Source of the DNA: an uncultured Candidatus Saccharibacteria bacterium
GTDB taxonomy: Bacteria > Patescibacteriota > Saccharimonadia > Saccharimonadales > Saccharimonadaceae
DNA length: 11,246 bases
NCBI GenBank assembly: GCA_938036625.1
Contig: CALHQH010000016.1
Location: 1-11,246 of the forward strand
Reading direction: 5' to 3'
In this document: piece by piece, positions 1 through 5,364 of the stretch
Position numbering within the stretch: the stretch's first letter is position 1
How the letters are laid out: each line of letters begins with the position of its first letter
The notes under the pieces: model-generated
The model's database searches: none
Told to the model about the DNA's origin: nothing
The model's input: only the letters and a program-made list of their open reading frames with translations
Program-made: the position numbers and the translations under genes

Positions 1-113
1 GTGTCGCCGATATTACGATTGAGCCGGATGATATTCTCGAGCAGGTAGCGGTCACTCACGAGAGATTGATCACGACGGATATCAGGTAATTTCGCTTCAA
101 AGTCGACCTTCAT
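1..113 (-). CDS. Partial hypothetical protein, N-terminal fragment
   Basis: On the minus strand an ATG at 113 opens a frame that stays open for 37 codons to the window edge, so only the N-terminus is present. The peptide begins MKVDFEAKLPDIRRDQ and continues with a charged, helical-looking stretch; I do not recognise a family. It diverges from the peptidase E-like gene, sharing an intergenic region of 34 bases. An AGGA lies about ten bases before the ATG as a weak ribosome binding site, and GATTAT sits six bases before the ATG, which could instead be a poor -10 box like those of three other genes here. An uninterrupted frame this short can occur by chance, so the gene is likely but not certain. 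Confidence 0.5.
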   Translation of the reverse strand, partial: MKVDFEAKLPDIRRDQSLVSDRYLLENIIRLNRNIGD

Positions 114-124
114 ATCAACATAAT
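96..124 (+). promoter_or_regulatory. Predicted promoter of the peptidase E-like gene
   Basis: TTCAAA (96-101), a 17-base spacer and CATAAT (119-124) match the sigma-70 type consensus at 4/6 and 5/6 positions. Transcription would begin near 131, giving a leader of about 17 bases that contains GTGAGG (133-138) as ribosome binding site. The -35 lies inside the divergent partial gene. Not experimentally supported. Confidence 0.4.
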
Positions 125-147
125 CCTAACTCGTGAGGTATTTTTCC

Positions 148-783
148 ATGAGACTCTATTTATCATCCTGCACCGTTCCTGCACCAGACCAGCTCTTCGC
201 ATTGATTGGCAAAGAGCCGGCCGAGACGAATATTGCACTGATTCCCAACGCGCTAGACTGCTACATCCGGCGAATTCGTATGCTTCGCATCACTGAGGCG
301 AGGGAGATGTTTCGCTCACTTGGCGTCGAGAAGAGGCCTGCTGTGATTGGCCTAAAGCACTTCGCTGATCCAAGACTAAAGGATCATCAATATCTCGCTC
401 TCAAGCATTATGACTTAATCTGGGTGCTTGGCGGCAATACCTTTATGTTGCGCGATGCTATGGCACAGACTGGCTTTGATGATATACTACACCGCTTACT
501 CAATGAGGACGCCGTCGTCTACGGTGGAGCAAGTGCTGGTGCAGTGGTTGCTGGTGCCAGCTTGCGCCATATTGCTGCGCTCGATAAACCAGAGTTTGCC
601 GAGTACATTGTGTGGGATGGCCTCAAACTGCTTGATAAGACTATCTTACCTCACGCCGACACTCCAGCATTTGCCAAGACAGTGGCAAAGCTTACTCAGG
701 AGCGAGATGATGTTATATTCCTGGGTGATAGGCAAGTTTTGATTCAGAATGGAGCAGATTACTCGATACACGACGCCGAGTAG
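148..783 (+). CDS. Peptidase E-like (family S51) serine hydrolase
   Basis: A 211-residue protein of the class I glutamine amidotransferase-like fold, closest in motif pattern to peptidase E (S51), which removes N-terminal Asp from dipeptides in the cytoplasm. Visible motifs are LGGNT (94-98), where the family forms its oxyanion site, the nucleophile elbow GGASAGA with Ser129, then Asp146 and His169 in an LPHAD motif. Their spacing resembles the Ser-Asp-His order of Salmonella PepE. The C-terminal GDRQVLIQNG stretch is typical of the family. There is no signal peptide or membrane segment. A GTG at 133 extends the frame by five codons, but GTGAGG at 133-138 makes a good ribosome binding site for the ATG at 148, so I chose that start. 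The gene stands alone and converges on rmuC. Substrate preference within S51 (peptidase E, cyanophycinase-like, other) cannot be fixed from motifs. Confidence 0.8.
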   Translation: MRLYLSSCTVPAPDQLFALIGKEPAETNIALIPNALDCYIRRIRMLRITEAREMFRSLGVEKRPAVIGLKHFADPRLKDHQYLALKHYDLIWVLGGNTFMLRDAMAQTGFDDILHRLLNEDAVVYGGASAGAVVAGASLRHIAALDKPEFAEYIVWDGLKLLDKTILPHADTPAFAKTVAKLTQERDDVIFLGDRQVLIQNGADYSIHDAE

Positions 784-784
784 T

Positions 785-822
785 GATGAGTTTTCTTTGT
801 CGAAAAAACTAAACTACTCATC
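785..822. terminator. Possible bidirectional terminator between converging genes
   Basis: GATGAGT (785-791) pairs with ACTCATC (816-822). Inside it, AGTTTT (789-794) can instead pair with AAAACT (805-810). The element sits between the stop codon of the peptidase E-like gene and that of rmuC, includes rmuC's last codon, and has T- and A-rich arms, so it could end transcripts from both sides. The loop is long and neither side has a clean U-tract. Confidence 0.4.
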
Positions 823-1893
823 CCCACGCTGAGGTCGTTCGAGCAACTGTGGCTCGCTCTGGCGTTCACCGCCAGCGATACGTACGACGTCTTTATCCAT
901 CTTGCCGAGCTCGCGATAGGTTGTGTTGTAGTGGCCAACCGTTGCGGCGAGGCTCTTACCCATTTTGCCTAGCAATTCATCAAACTTCTTGATATGCGTC
1001 GCAAGCTGGCCAACCCGTAGCTGAATATCCTTGGCTTGCTCTTCGATCTGGAGGCTACGCAGCCCCTGCAGCACCGTCTGCAAATAGGCCAAGAAGCTGG
1101 TTGGGCTCACGATAATCACCCGTCGATCGCGAAAGGCATACTCTATCAGATCGCGGCTCGAACCACCCTGCCCGACATTGTTGATAAGCAGATCATAATA
1201 CAGCGACTCGCTGGGTATAAACATAAAGGCAAAGTCCATTGTGTCTTCATTTGGGCGAATATATTTGCTCGTTTCATCGATGCGCTGCTTGAGGTCGAGC
1301 TTAACGCGGCTCAGTAGCTGCTGGCGCTCGTCTTTGCTCGTGGCGTTGATCATCCGGTTGTAGTTCTCAAGGCTAAACTTGCTATCGATCGGCAGCACCC
1401 GCCCCTTGTCAAGAAAGATCACCGCATCGACCGCTTCGCCATCGGCAAAGCGATATTGCATCTGATACTGAGCCGGTGGCAACACATTCTCAAGCACACT
1501 CTGCAGATAATATTCACCAAAGACACCGCGCTGCTTGGGGTTTTGCAGAACGTTTTGCAGTGTCTTGAGCTCATCTGCGACGTCGATGACGCGTCGATTA
1601 GTCTCATCTAGCTTGGTGAGGCGCTGCGTCACATCGGCTACTAGCTTGGCACTCTCGGAGAGCTGCTTCTGGACTGATGTTTGCATAGCAGCACCCGAGC
1701 GCTCGAGCTTATCCCCAACCGACTGCTGCATAGAGGCTATCGTGCGCGACAACTCCGTCACGTCGCTCTTGAGAAGCGCCACCGATTGCTGATCTTTGAG
1801 CTCATTAAGCTTCGCCAGCAGTAGACTCAGTACTGCACCGCAGCCAACGAGGACAACGATAAGAATAATTCCAAGCACAAGAGAAAGTTCCAT
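814..1893 (-). CDS. rmuC: DNA recombination protein RmuC
   Basis: A 359-residue RmuC-family protein. The family is membrane-anchored, carries a PD-(D/E)XK nuclease-like core and is linked in E. coli to suppression of inverted-repeat rearrangements; its biochemistry is poorly known. Residues 4-27 form one hydrophobic N-terminal anchor. Residues about 30-115 are a heptad-rich coiled coil. The RmuC domain follows, from about 121 (GVFGEYYLQSVLE) through PIDSKF (168-173), FIPSE (225-229) and SPTSFLA (263-269) to about 330, with a charged tail. E. coli RmuC is longer, so this is a compact form. The ATG at 1893 precedes the hydrophobic anchor directly and has no Shine-Dalgarno sequence, but an extended -10 box lies six bases upstream, which predicts a leaderless message. 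It is a single gene, convergent with the peptidase E-like gene. Confidence 0.92.
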   Translation of the reverse strand: MELSLVLGIILIVVLVGCGAVLSLLLAKLNELKDQQSVALLKSDVTELSRTIASMQQSVGDKLERSGAAMQTSVQKQLSESAKLVADVTQRLTKLDETNRRVIDVADELKTLQNVLQNPKQRGVFGEYYLQSVLENVLPPAQYQMQYRFADGEAVDAVIFLDKGRVLPIDSKFSLENYNRMINATSKDERQQLLSRVKLDLKQRIDETSKYIRPNEDTMDFAFMFIPSESLYYDLLINNVGQGGSSRDLIEYAFRDRRVIIVSPTSFLAYLQTVLQGLRSLQIEEQAKDIQLRVGQLATHIKKFDELLGKMGKSLAATVGHYNTTYRELGKMDKDVVRIAGGERQSEPQLLERPQRGDE

Positions 1894-1899
1894 ATCTCT

Positions 1900-1905
1900 A
1901 GTATA
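1900..1905 (-). promoter_or_regulatory. Extended -10 box of rmuC (leaderless)
   Basis: On the minus strand the sequence reads TGC TATACT followed by AGAGAT and then the ATG. TG one base before TATACT is the extended -10 signature, which fits the lack of a good -35. Starting seven bases downstream of the -10 box puts the first transcribed base on the A of the ATG. Confidence 0.6.
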
Positions 1906-1959
1906 GCATTTCCTCAGAAACAGCCACTCATGTTGTTTTTATTAAGCGGGGCGTGTCAG

Positions 1960-1997
1960 CTTCTTGTGAGTGTGTCCTTTTCATTTAACACAAGAAG
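1960..1997. repeat. 9-base inverted repeat
   Basis: CTTCTTGTG (1960-1968) and CACAAGAAG (1989-1997) are perfect inverted repeats separated by 20 bases. Read on the minus strand, the hairpin lies about 220 bases after the stop of the five-segment membrane protein gene and is followed at some distance by an AT-rich run, so it could be a late terminator. It could also be a binding site near the rmuC promoter. I cannot tell which. Confidence 0.45.
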
Positions 1998-2213
1998 TAG
2001 AGTGTCGTAATGAGTTTTTCAGCGCTAACGCGAGAAGTCTGATATTCTCAGGGAATTACCTTTTTATTATGTATTCGCTAAAGGAAGTGACGTAAGAGTT
2101 GGCTAGAACTTGAAATTCAGACAAGGGAGCTGCATAAAAGAGGGAGAATGGAAATCGCTTCATTTGAGTATGCGAATAACCACCAAGCAAATTATTGTGG
2201 AGTTTGGAGATAC

Positions 2214-2864
2214 TTACAGTGTTGCAAGATATATCAACACAATGATCGCCACCATCGCACCAAGCGTGACTGCTAGGTTGCGCAGGCGCGAGATCCACGA
2301 AAACACGCCAATGCTCAGTGCCATCAAAATCGTGATAACTGGCACGACCACATACCATGACGATGCTGCCAGCCACGTGAGCACTGGCCAGAGGCCGACT
2401 GCCGTCGCAAGCATAACAAGAGCAGGACGATACACACGGCGCTGCACCAAAAATATAAGCCCGACGATCACTGCCACAACCATTGCGCTCAAGACTGTAT
2501 AGAACGTGGGTGTGCCACAACTTGCTGGATTGGCACTACCAAGGCCACAAACCACACCAAACACCCCAAGGTTGGCAACGAGCAGTAGTACTGCACTCGT
2601 CACCACGCCAGTAATGGCCGCACCTATCATAATCTGCCCCATATCTGGCCACGATAAGTTCACAAAATGCTCGGTGTCTTCGGATGTATCGAGCACACCA
2701 CCCTGAGCAAAGGGGTTGTCGATTGCTCGGCTGTGGTCAAGCCCATCGTCAAGCACCGTCTTGGTAATGGTCGCCGTCTTGGCAGTTTTTGCTTTTTTAG
2801 CTTGGCGCGCTGCTTCCGCCACCTCATCTGGGTCAGCGGTGCGTGCGTATATCTGTTCGTCCAT
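2214..2864 (-). CDS. Hypothetical five-segment membrane protein
   Basis: A 216-residue protein I do not recognise. Residues 1-75 are hydrophilic, with an Ala/Lys-rich stretch (16-32) followed by an acidic part. Five hydrophobic segments follow at roughly 77-103, 121-140, 148-166, 169-191 and 197-216, the last ending at the C-terminus. The loop between segments 1 and 2 holds Cys106 and Cys116, ten residues apart, which could form a disulfide outside the cell if the N-terminus is inside; that is inference. A TTG at 2879 extends the frame by five codons, but GGAG (2874-2877) lies nine bases before the ATG at 2864, so I chose the ATG. The gene is 37 bases downstream of the PAP2 phosphatase gene on the same strand and could be cotranscribed, although it also has its own -10-like box. 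Confidence 0.75.
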   Translation of the reverse strand: MDEQIYARTADPDEVAEAARQAKKAKTAKTATITKTVLDDGLDHSRAIDNPFAQGGVLDTSEDTEHFVNLSWPDMGQIMIGAAITGVVTSAVLLLVANLGVFGVVCGLGSANPASCGTPTFYTVLSAMVVAVIVGLIFLVQRRVYRPALVMLATAVGLWPVLTWLAASSWYVVVPVITILMALSIGVFSWISRLRNLAVTLGAMVAIIVLIYLATL

Positions 2865-2895
2865 ATTATCTAGCTCCAATTCCTTACTGGGAGCT

Positions 2896-2901
2896 ATTAT
2901 A
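2896..2901 (-). promoter_or_regulatory. Possible -10 box before the five-segment membrane protein gene
   Basis: A perfect TATAAT on the minus strand ends five bases past the PAP2 stop codon (2902-2904), in an AT-rich run. Transcription would start near 2889 and give a leader of about 25 bases that includes the GGAG ribosome binding site. No convincing -35 is visible 16-18 bases upstream, so it may be a secondary promoter within a two-gene operon. Confidence 0.35.
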
Positions 2902-3396
2902 TTATGTTTTTGCCGATTTTGCTAGTCTGCGCCAGAATTTTTTGTGATGTGGCACATACCATACAGCGCCCAGCAGTGCAACAGCCACCCCACCAGCAAC
3001 ATCGAGCGGTGTATGTACCAGTGCCGCCACGCGGCCAAGGCACACCAACACCGTCATAACAAATAGCGCCACGGTGAGCAGCCGCTGGCGCGTCACATAC
3101 CACACCGCTAAGGTAAGAAACATTGCAAAGAGTGCGTGATCGGACGGAAAGCCGGGGTTATTGAGGTAGAGCGCACCTGGGTCTGTACCAAGCTTTTCAA
3201 ATGGCCGGAGCGTCTCGGGTTGCCAGAGCGCACCAATAACCTTCGCACACCAATAGGATGTTAGGCCTGCCATAAATACACGCGTGTAACGTTGGTAGCG
3301 TTGGGCTTGAGGCGCACGGAAGAACAACGCAAAAAGAGCCATAACGACAATCGGGATCATCAGTCCATCAGCAACCAAGCGAACAATGGCATTCAT
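2902..3396 (-). CDS. PAP2-family membrane phosphatase
   Basis: A 164-residue integral membrane phosphatase of the PAP2 superfamily, which hydrolyses lipid phosphates; bacterial members include undecaprenyl-diphosphate phosphatases that recycle the cell-wall carrier lipid. The three phosphatase motifs are recognisable: RPF (64-66) preceded by Lys52, PSDH (84-87), and GRVAALVHTPLD with Arg122, His128 and Asp132. PSDH and the final HxxxD are as in BcrC/PgpB-type enzymes. The first motif is looser than the usual K-x6-RP (Lys52 is 12 residues before Arg64) and the third has Gly where Ser is common. Hydrophobic segments lie near 7-27, 39-58, 86-102, 104-121 and 128-148. The frame extends upstream to 3696, but that part runs over the cysteine-protein gene in another frame. 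I chose the ATG at 3396 because a perfect -10 box lies six bases before it. The lipid substrate is not determinable here. Confidence 0.82.
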   Translation of the reverse strand: MNAIVRLVADGLMIPIVVMALFALFFRAPQAQRYQRYTRVFMAGLTSYWCAKVIGALWQPETLRPFEKLGTDPGALYLNNPGFPSDHALFAMFLTLAVWYVTRQRLLTVALFVMTVLVCLGRVAALVHTPLDVAGGVAVALLGAVWYVPHHKKFWRRLAKSAKT

Positions 3397-3402
3397 ACCC
3401 CT

Positions 3403-3408
3403 ATTATA
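3403..3408 (-). promoter_or_regulatory. Extended -10 box of the PAP2 gene (leaderless)
   Basis: On the minus strand TGG TATAAT is followed by AGGGGT and the ATG at 3396. It has a perfect -10 hexamer with an upstream TG, and the predicted start of transcription is the A of the ATG. AGGGGT would be only one base from the ATG if read as a Shine-Dalgarno sequence, too close to act as one. Confidence 0.6.
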
Positions 3409-3454
3409 CCACTGCTCGGGGGTTTTGTGTGATGGATTTAATCCACATCTAAGA

Positions 3455-3964
3455 TCACTTTTGTATCTGTCGAGCAGGCTGCTGATTTGCCTTCGGGACA
3501 TCAAGCAACTTTCCAACCGCATTGATGATCTGCTGGATGACTGTTGGCTTGGTCGATTGTTCCATCTTCGGACGTGCTGGTGGAGCTTTGATAACGTTAG
3601 CTGGCGGCATGTTGATCGTATTAGCTGGGGGTCTTTGTACTTCAGGAGGTCGCTGTGCTTTTGGCTTGGTTTGCTCCTTCTTCTTGACATTGGCAATCAC
3701 AACATTAATACGGTCGTCGTCAAGGACTTTTTTGTATGACACCTCTGCGCTGTCGCTACCAGTGTATTCTCCACCAGCTTGTTGAGCAATTTGGTTCGGA
3801 TTGCAGGCTTCGGGATTCTTAACACTGCAGATGCGGGCAAGTGGGCATGCATTACAGGCCGCTTGGCCAATCCGCTCCTGCGCAATCCGCCGCGCATTTT
3901 CTTGCCAAGCTGCAATTTCCTCCGGCGAGCGCTTGGTTGGTGTTTTGGCAAGCTGCTCACTCAT
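3455..3964 (-). CDS. Four-cysteine, proline-rich protein ending the nrd operon
   Basis: A 169-residue soluble protein without a recognised family. After a charged helical start (1-32) come four cysteines, Cys37, Cys40, Cys46 and Cys54, spaced C-x2-C-x5-C-x7-C; they could ligate an Fe-S cluster or zinc, which the sequence alone does not decide. These are the only cysteines. Residues 55-95 are polar and charged. Residues about 96-140 are low-complexity and rich in Pro, Lys and Gln with repeated PPAN/PPA units, and a short amphipathic segment follows (VIQQIINAVGKLLDV). No membrane segment or signal peptide is seen. The ATG overlaps the TGA of the flavoprotein gene as ATGA, so translation is probably coupled, and the gene ends the nrdD-nrdG operon. 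That context suggests a redox or adaptor role next to the flavoprotein or NrdG; this is inference. Confidence 0.75.
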   Translation of the reverse strand: MSEQLAKTPTKRSPEEIAAWQENARRIAQERIGQAACNACPLARICSVKNPEACNPNQIAQQAGGEYTGSDSAEVSYKKVLDDDRINVVIANVKKKEQTKPKAQRPPEVQRPPANTINMPPANVIKAPPARPKMEQSTKPTVIQQIINAVGKLLDVPKANQQPARQIQK

Positions 3965-4647
3965 TCGAAAAACACCTCCGTTGCAATATGTTTACTCGCA
4001 ATACCGCGCGCAGTGAGCCCCTGCCACATCGCTCGCGTAAATGCAACTGAACCACACACCAGGTAGTGTGCCGCTGGGCTGATACACATATCGAGGTCAA
4101 TTCGCCCCTGGTGTATCTTGGGTGGGACTGTTGCTTGGCGCGTCACGAAGTGGTGGAGCAATAGCTGTGGGTAGCGCACCTCATATGCAGCAAGGTCAGC
4201 CGCAAAGACGATATCGTCGATGGTCCGATTGCTATACATGAGCTGAATATTCCGATGCGGATCACGCGCGCATTCGCTCTTGATAATACTCCACACCGGA
4301 CTAATACCGACTCCTGCTGCAATTCCCACGAGCGGGTGATCTGTCAATGGGTTAAAGTATCCATACGCCGCCGAAAACGTTAGTTGGTCGCCCACCTGCC
4401 GGCTGCATAGGTAGTGGGAATACTCACCGCCAATATCCTTCACGGTAATGCTCAGATGTGTTTCGCCGGGCCAACTCGATAGGCTATATGCCTTACCCTC
4501 AGGCGTGCGCGACTCTGGCTTGATAACGGTAATGTATTGTCCGGCGGTATAGCGAAATGGTGCGTCGCCTTTGGCATCAAACACCAGCGTTGCTACATCG
4601 TGCGTATGCTGAATCACTTGCTGGATTGTCCCTGTATAGTACTGCAT
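3961..4647 (-). CDS. Ferredoxin-NADP reductase-like flavoprotein
   Basis: A 228-residue FAD/NAD(P)-binding reductase of the FNR superfamily without a ferredoxin domain, about the size of flavodoxin/ferredoxin reductases. Residues 1-100 form the FAD barrel: AGQYITV (35-41), then KAYSLSS (52-58), where the usual R-x-Y-S motif has Lys for Arg. Residues 104-228 form the nucleotide domain with GIAAGVGISP (108-117), LVCGS (196-200) and a C-terminal EVFFE. It should move electrons between NAD(P)H and a small carrier. An ATG at 4662 gives a frame five codons longer, but the ATG at 4647 forms TGATG with the nrdG stop, so I prefer it. The downstream gene overlaps by four bases. The operon context makes it a candidate source of electrons for NrdG, as flavodoxin reductase is in E. 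coli. The family also includes dihydroorotate dehydrogenase electron-transfer subunits, but the cysteine cluster of those is absent. Confidence 0.82.
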   Translation of the reverse strand: MQYYTGTIQQVIQHTHDVATLVFDAKGDAPFRYTAGQYITVIKPESRTPEGKAYSLSSWPGETHLSITVKDIGGEYSHYLCSRQVGDQLTFSAAYGYFNPLTDHPLVGIAAGVGISPVWSIIKSECARDPHRNIQLMYSNRTIDDIVFAADLAAYEVRYPQLLLHHFVTRQATVPPKIHQGRIDLDMCISPAAHYLVCGSVAFTRAMWQGLTARGIASKHIATEVFFE

Positions 4648-5339
4648 CAGTGCACCACGCATTCTGTTACATAGCGTTGCATAATGTGCTGAGCCTGGGC
4701 CATCTCCTCGTCGGTAAAGCTCGTTTCATCGCAAAAGCGGCTACTCACCAGCGTATCACTTGCAATAAAATGCTGCAGGGCAAAGCGCTGTGCACCGTGC
4801 ACCATCTGCCCGACTGCATCGAAGTCTGCTGGCTCAAGCTGCCCCCGCACAATCGTCGTGCGAAACTCGTGATCGACTCGGCTTCGAATGAGGTCGATAC
4901 TTTCCATAATCGCATCGGTGTCAATTGGCCGCGCGGCAATTTCTACATACTTTTCCAGTGGTCCCTTAATGTCCATTGCTACAAAGTCGAGCAGTTGCTC
5001 ATCCAGCATCTGGCGCAGCATCACCGGGTGGGTGCCATTGGTATCGAGCTTGACGAGGAAACCGAGCTGCTTGATAGCCCGAATGAAGTCAGGCAAATCC
5101 TCACTCATCGTCGGTTCACCACCACTGATCGCGACGCCATCAAGCAAGCCAACCCGCCGCGCAAGAAAATCAAGAATCTCCGCCTCAGGGATACAGCCAA
5201 TATACTGCTCAGGTAAGACGAGTTCTGGATTATGGCAGTAACCGCAGCGCATATTGCAGCCAATCAAGAAGACTGCCGCACAGGTGTGGCCTGGGTAGTC
5301 GACTGTGCTAAACTTTTGGATACCACCGATCTGAACCAT
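4647..5339 (-). CDS. nrdG: Anaerobic ribonucleotide reductase activating protein (radical SAM)
   Basis: A 230-residue radical SAM enzyme. It cleaves S-adenosylmethionine to make the glycyl radical on NrdD. The N-terminus GGIQKFSTVDYPGH is characteristic of the family. Cys28, Cys32 and Cys35 form the C-x3-C-x2-C motif (CNMRCGYC) for the 4Fe-4S cluster, and ISGGEPT further on is the SAM-binding motif. At 230 residues it is longer than E. coli NrdG and resembles the NrdG form that is common in other anaerobes. Two ATGs, at 5345 and 5339, are in frame. GGAGG at 5346-5350 touches the first but is six bases from the second, so I chose 5339. The gene starts 25 bases after the nrdD stop codon and shares its TGA with the next ATG, as expected for an activase made with its target. 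Confidence 0.93.
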   Translation of the reverse strand: MVQIGGIQKFSTVDYPGHTCAAVFLIGCNMRCGYCHNPELVLPEQYIGCIPEAEILDFLARRVGLLDGVAISGGEPTMSEDLPDFIRAIKQLGFLVKLDTNGTHPVMLRQMLDEQLLDFVAMDIKGPLEKYVEIAARPIDTDAIMESIDLIRSRVDHEFRTTIVRGQLEPADFDAVGQMVHGAQRFALQHFIASDTLVSSRFCDETSFTDEEMAQAQHIMQRYVTECVVH

Positions 5340-5364
5340 CACCATCCTCCCTTCTTCCTATTAT

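Larger units (their letters stand above)
1894..2213. other. Gap with an inverted repeat, no gene seen
   Basis: About 320 bases between the start of rmuC and the stop of the five-segment membrane protein gene. The right-hand end of rmuC's promoter lies at 1900-1908. I see no frame with coding character: the frame that enters from 2110 on the plus strand only continues as antisense of the membrane protein gene. The clearest structure is a 9-base inverted repeat at 1960-1997, listed separately. A smaller one, CTGA-GAATA-TCAG on the minus strand, lies near 2038-2050. Confidence 0.5.

Noticed and set aside
2110..2502. 130-codon plus-strand frame across the gap and the membrane protein gene
   Set aside because: Most of it is antisense to a gene with clear hydrophobic segments and a good ribosome binding site, and its own peptide has no domain-like pattern.
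3431..3449. Palindrome TGGAT-TTA-ATCCA as terminator of the nrd operon
   Set aside because: Only five base pairs and no T-run after it on the minus strand; too weak to call a terminator.
3397..3696. N-terminal extension of the PAP2 frame by 100 codons
   Set aside because: It overlaps the cysteine-protein gene in another frame, is polar and unlike PAP2 proteins, and a perfect -10 box lies six bases before the internal ATG.
4557..5216. 219-codon plus-strand frame opposite nrdG and the flavoprotein gene
   Set aside because: The minus strand encodes the radical SAM and FNR motifs; the plus-strand peptide shows no family features.
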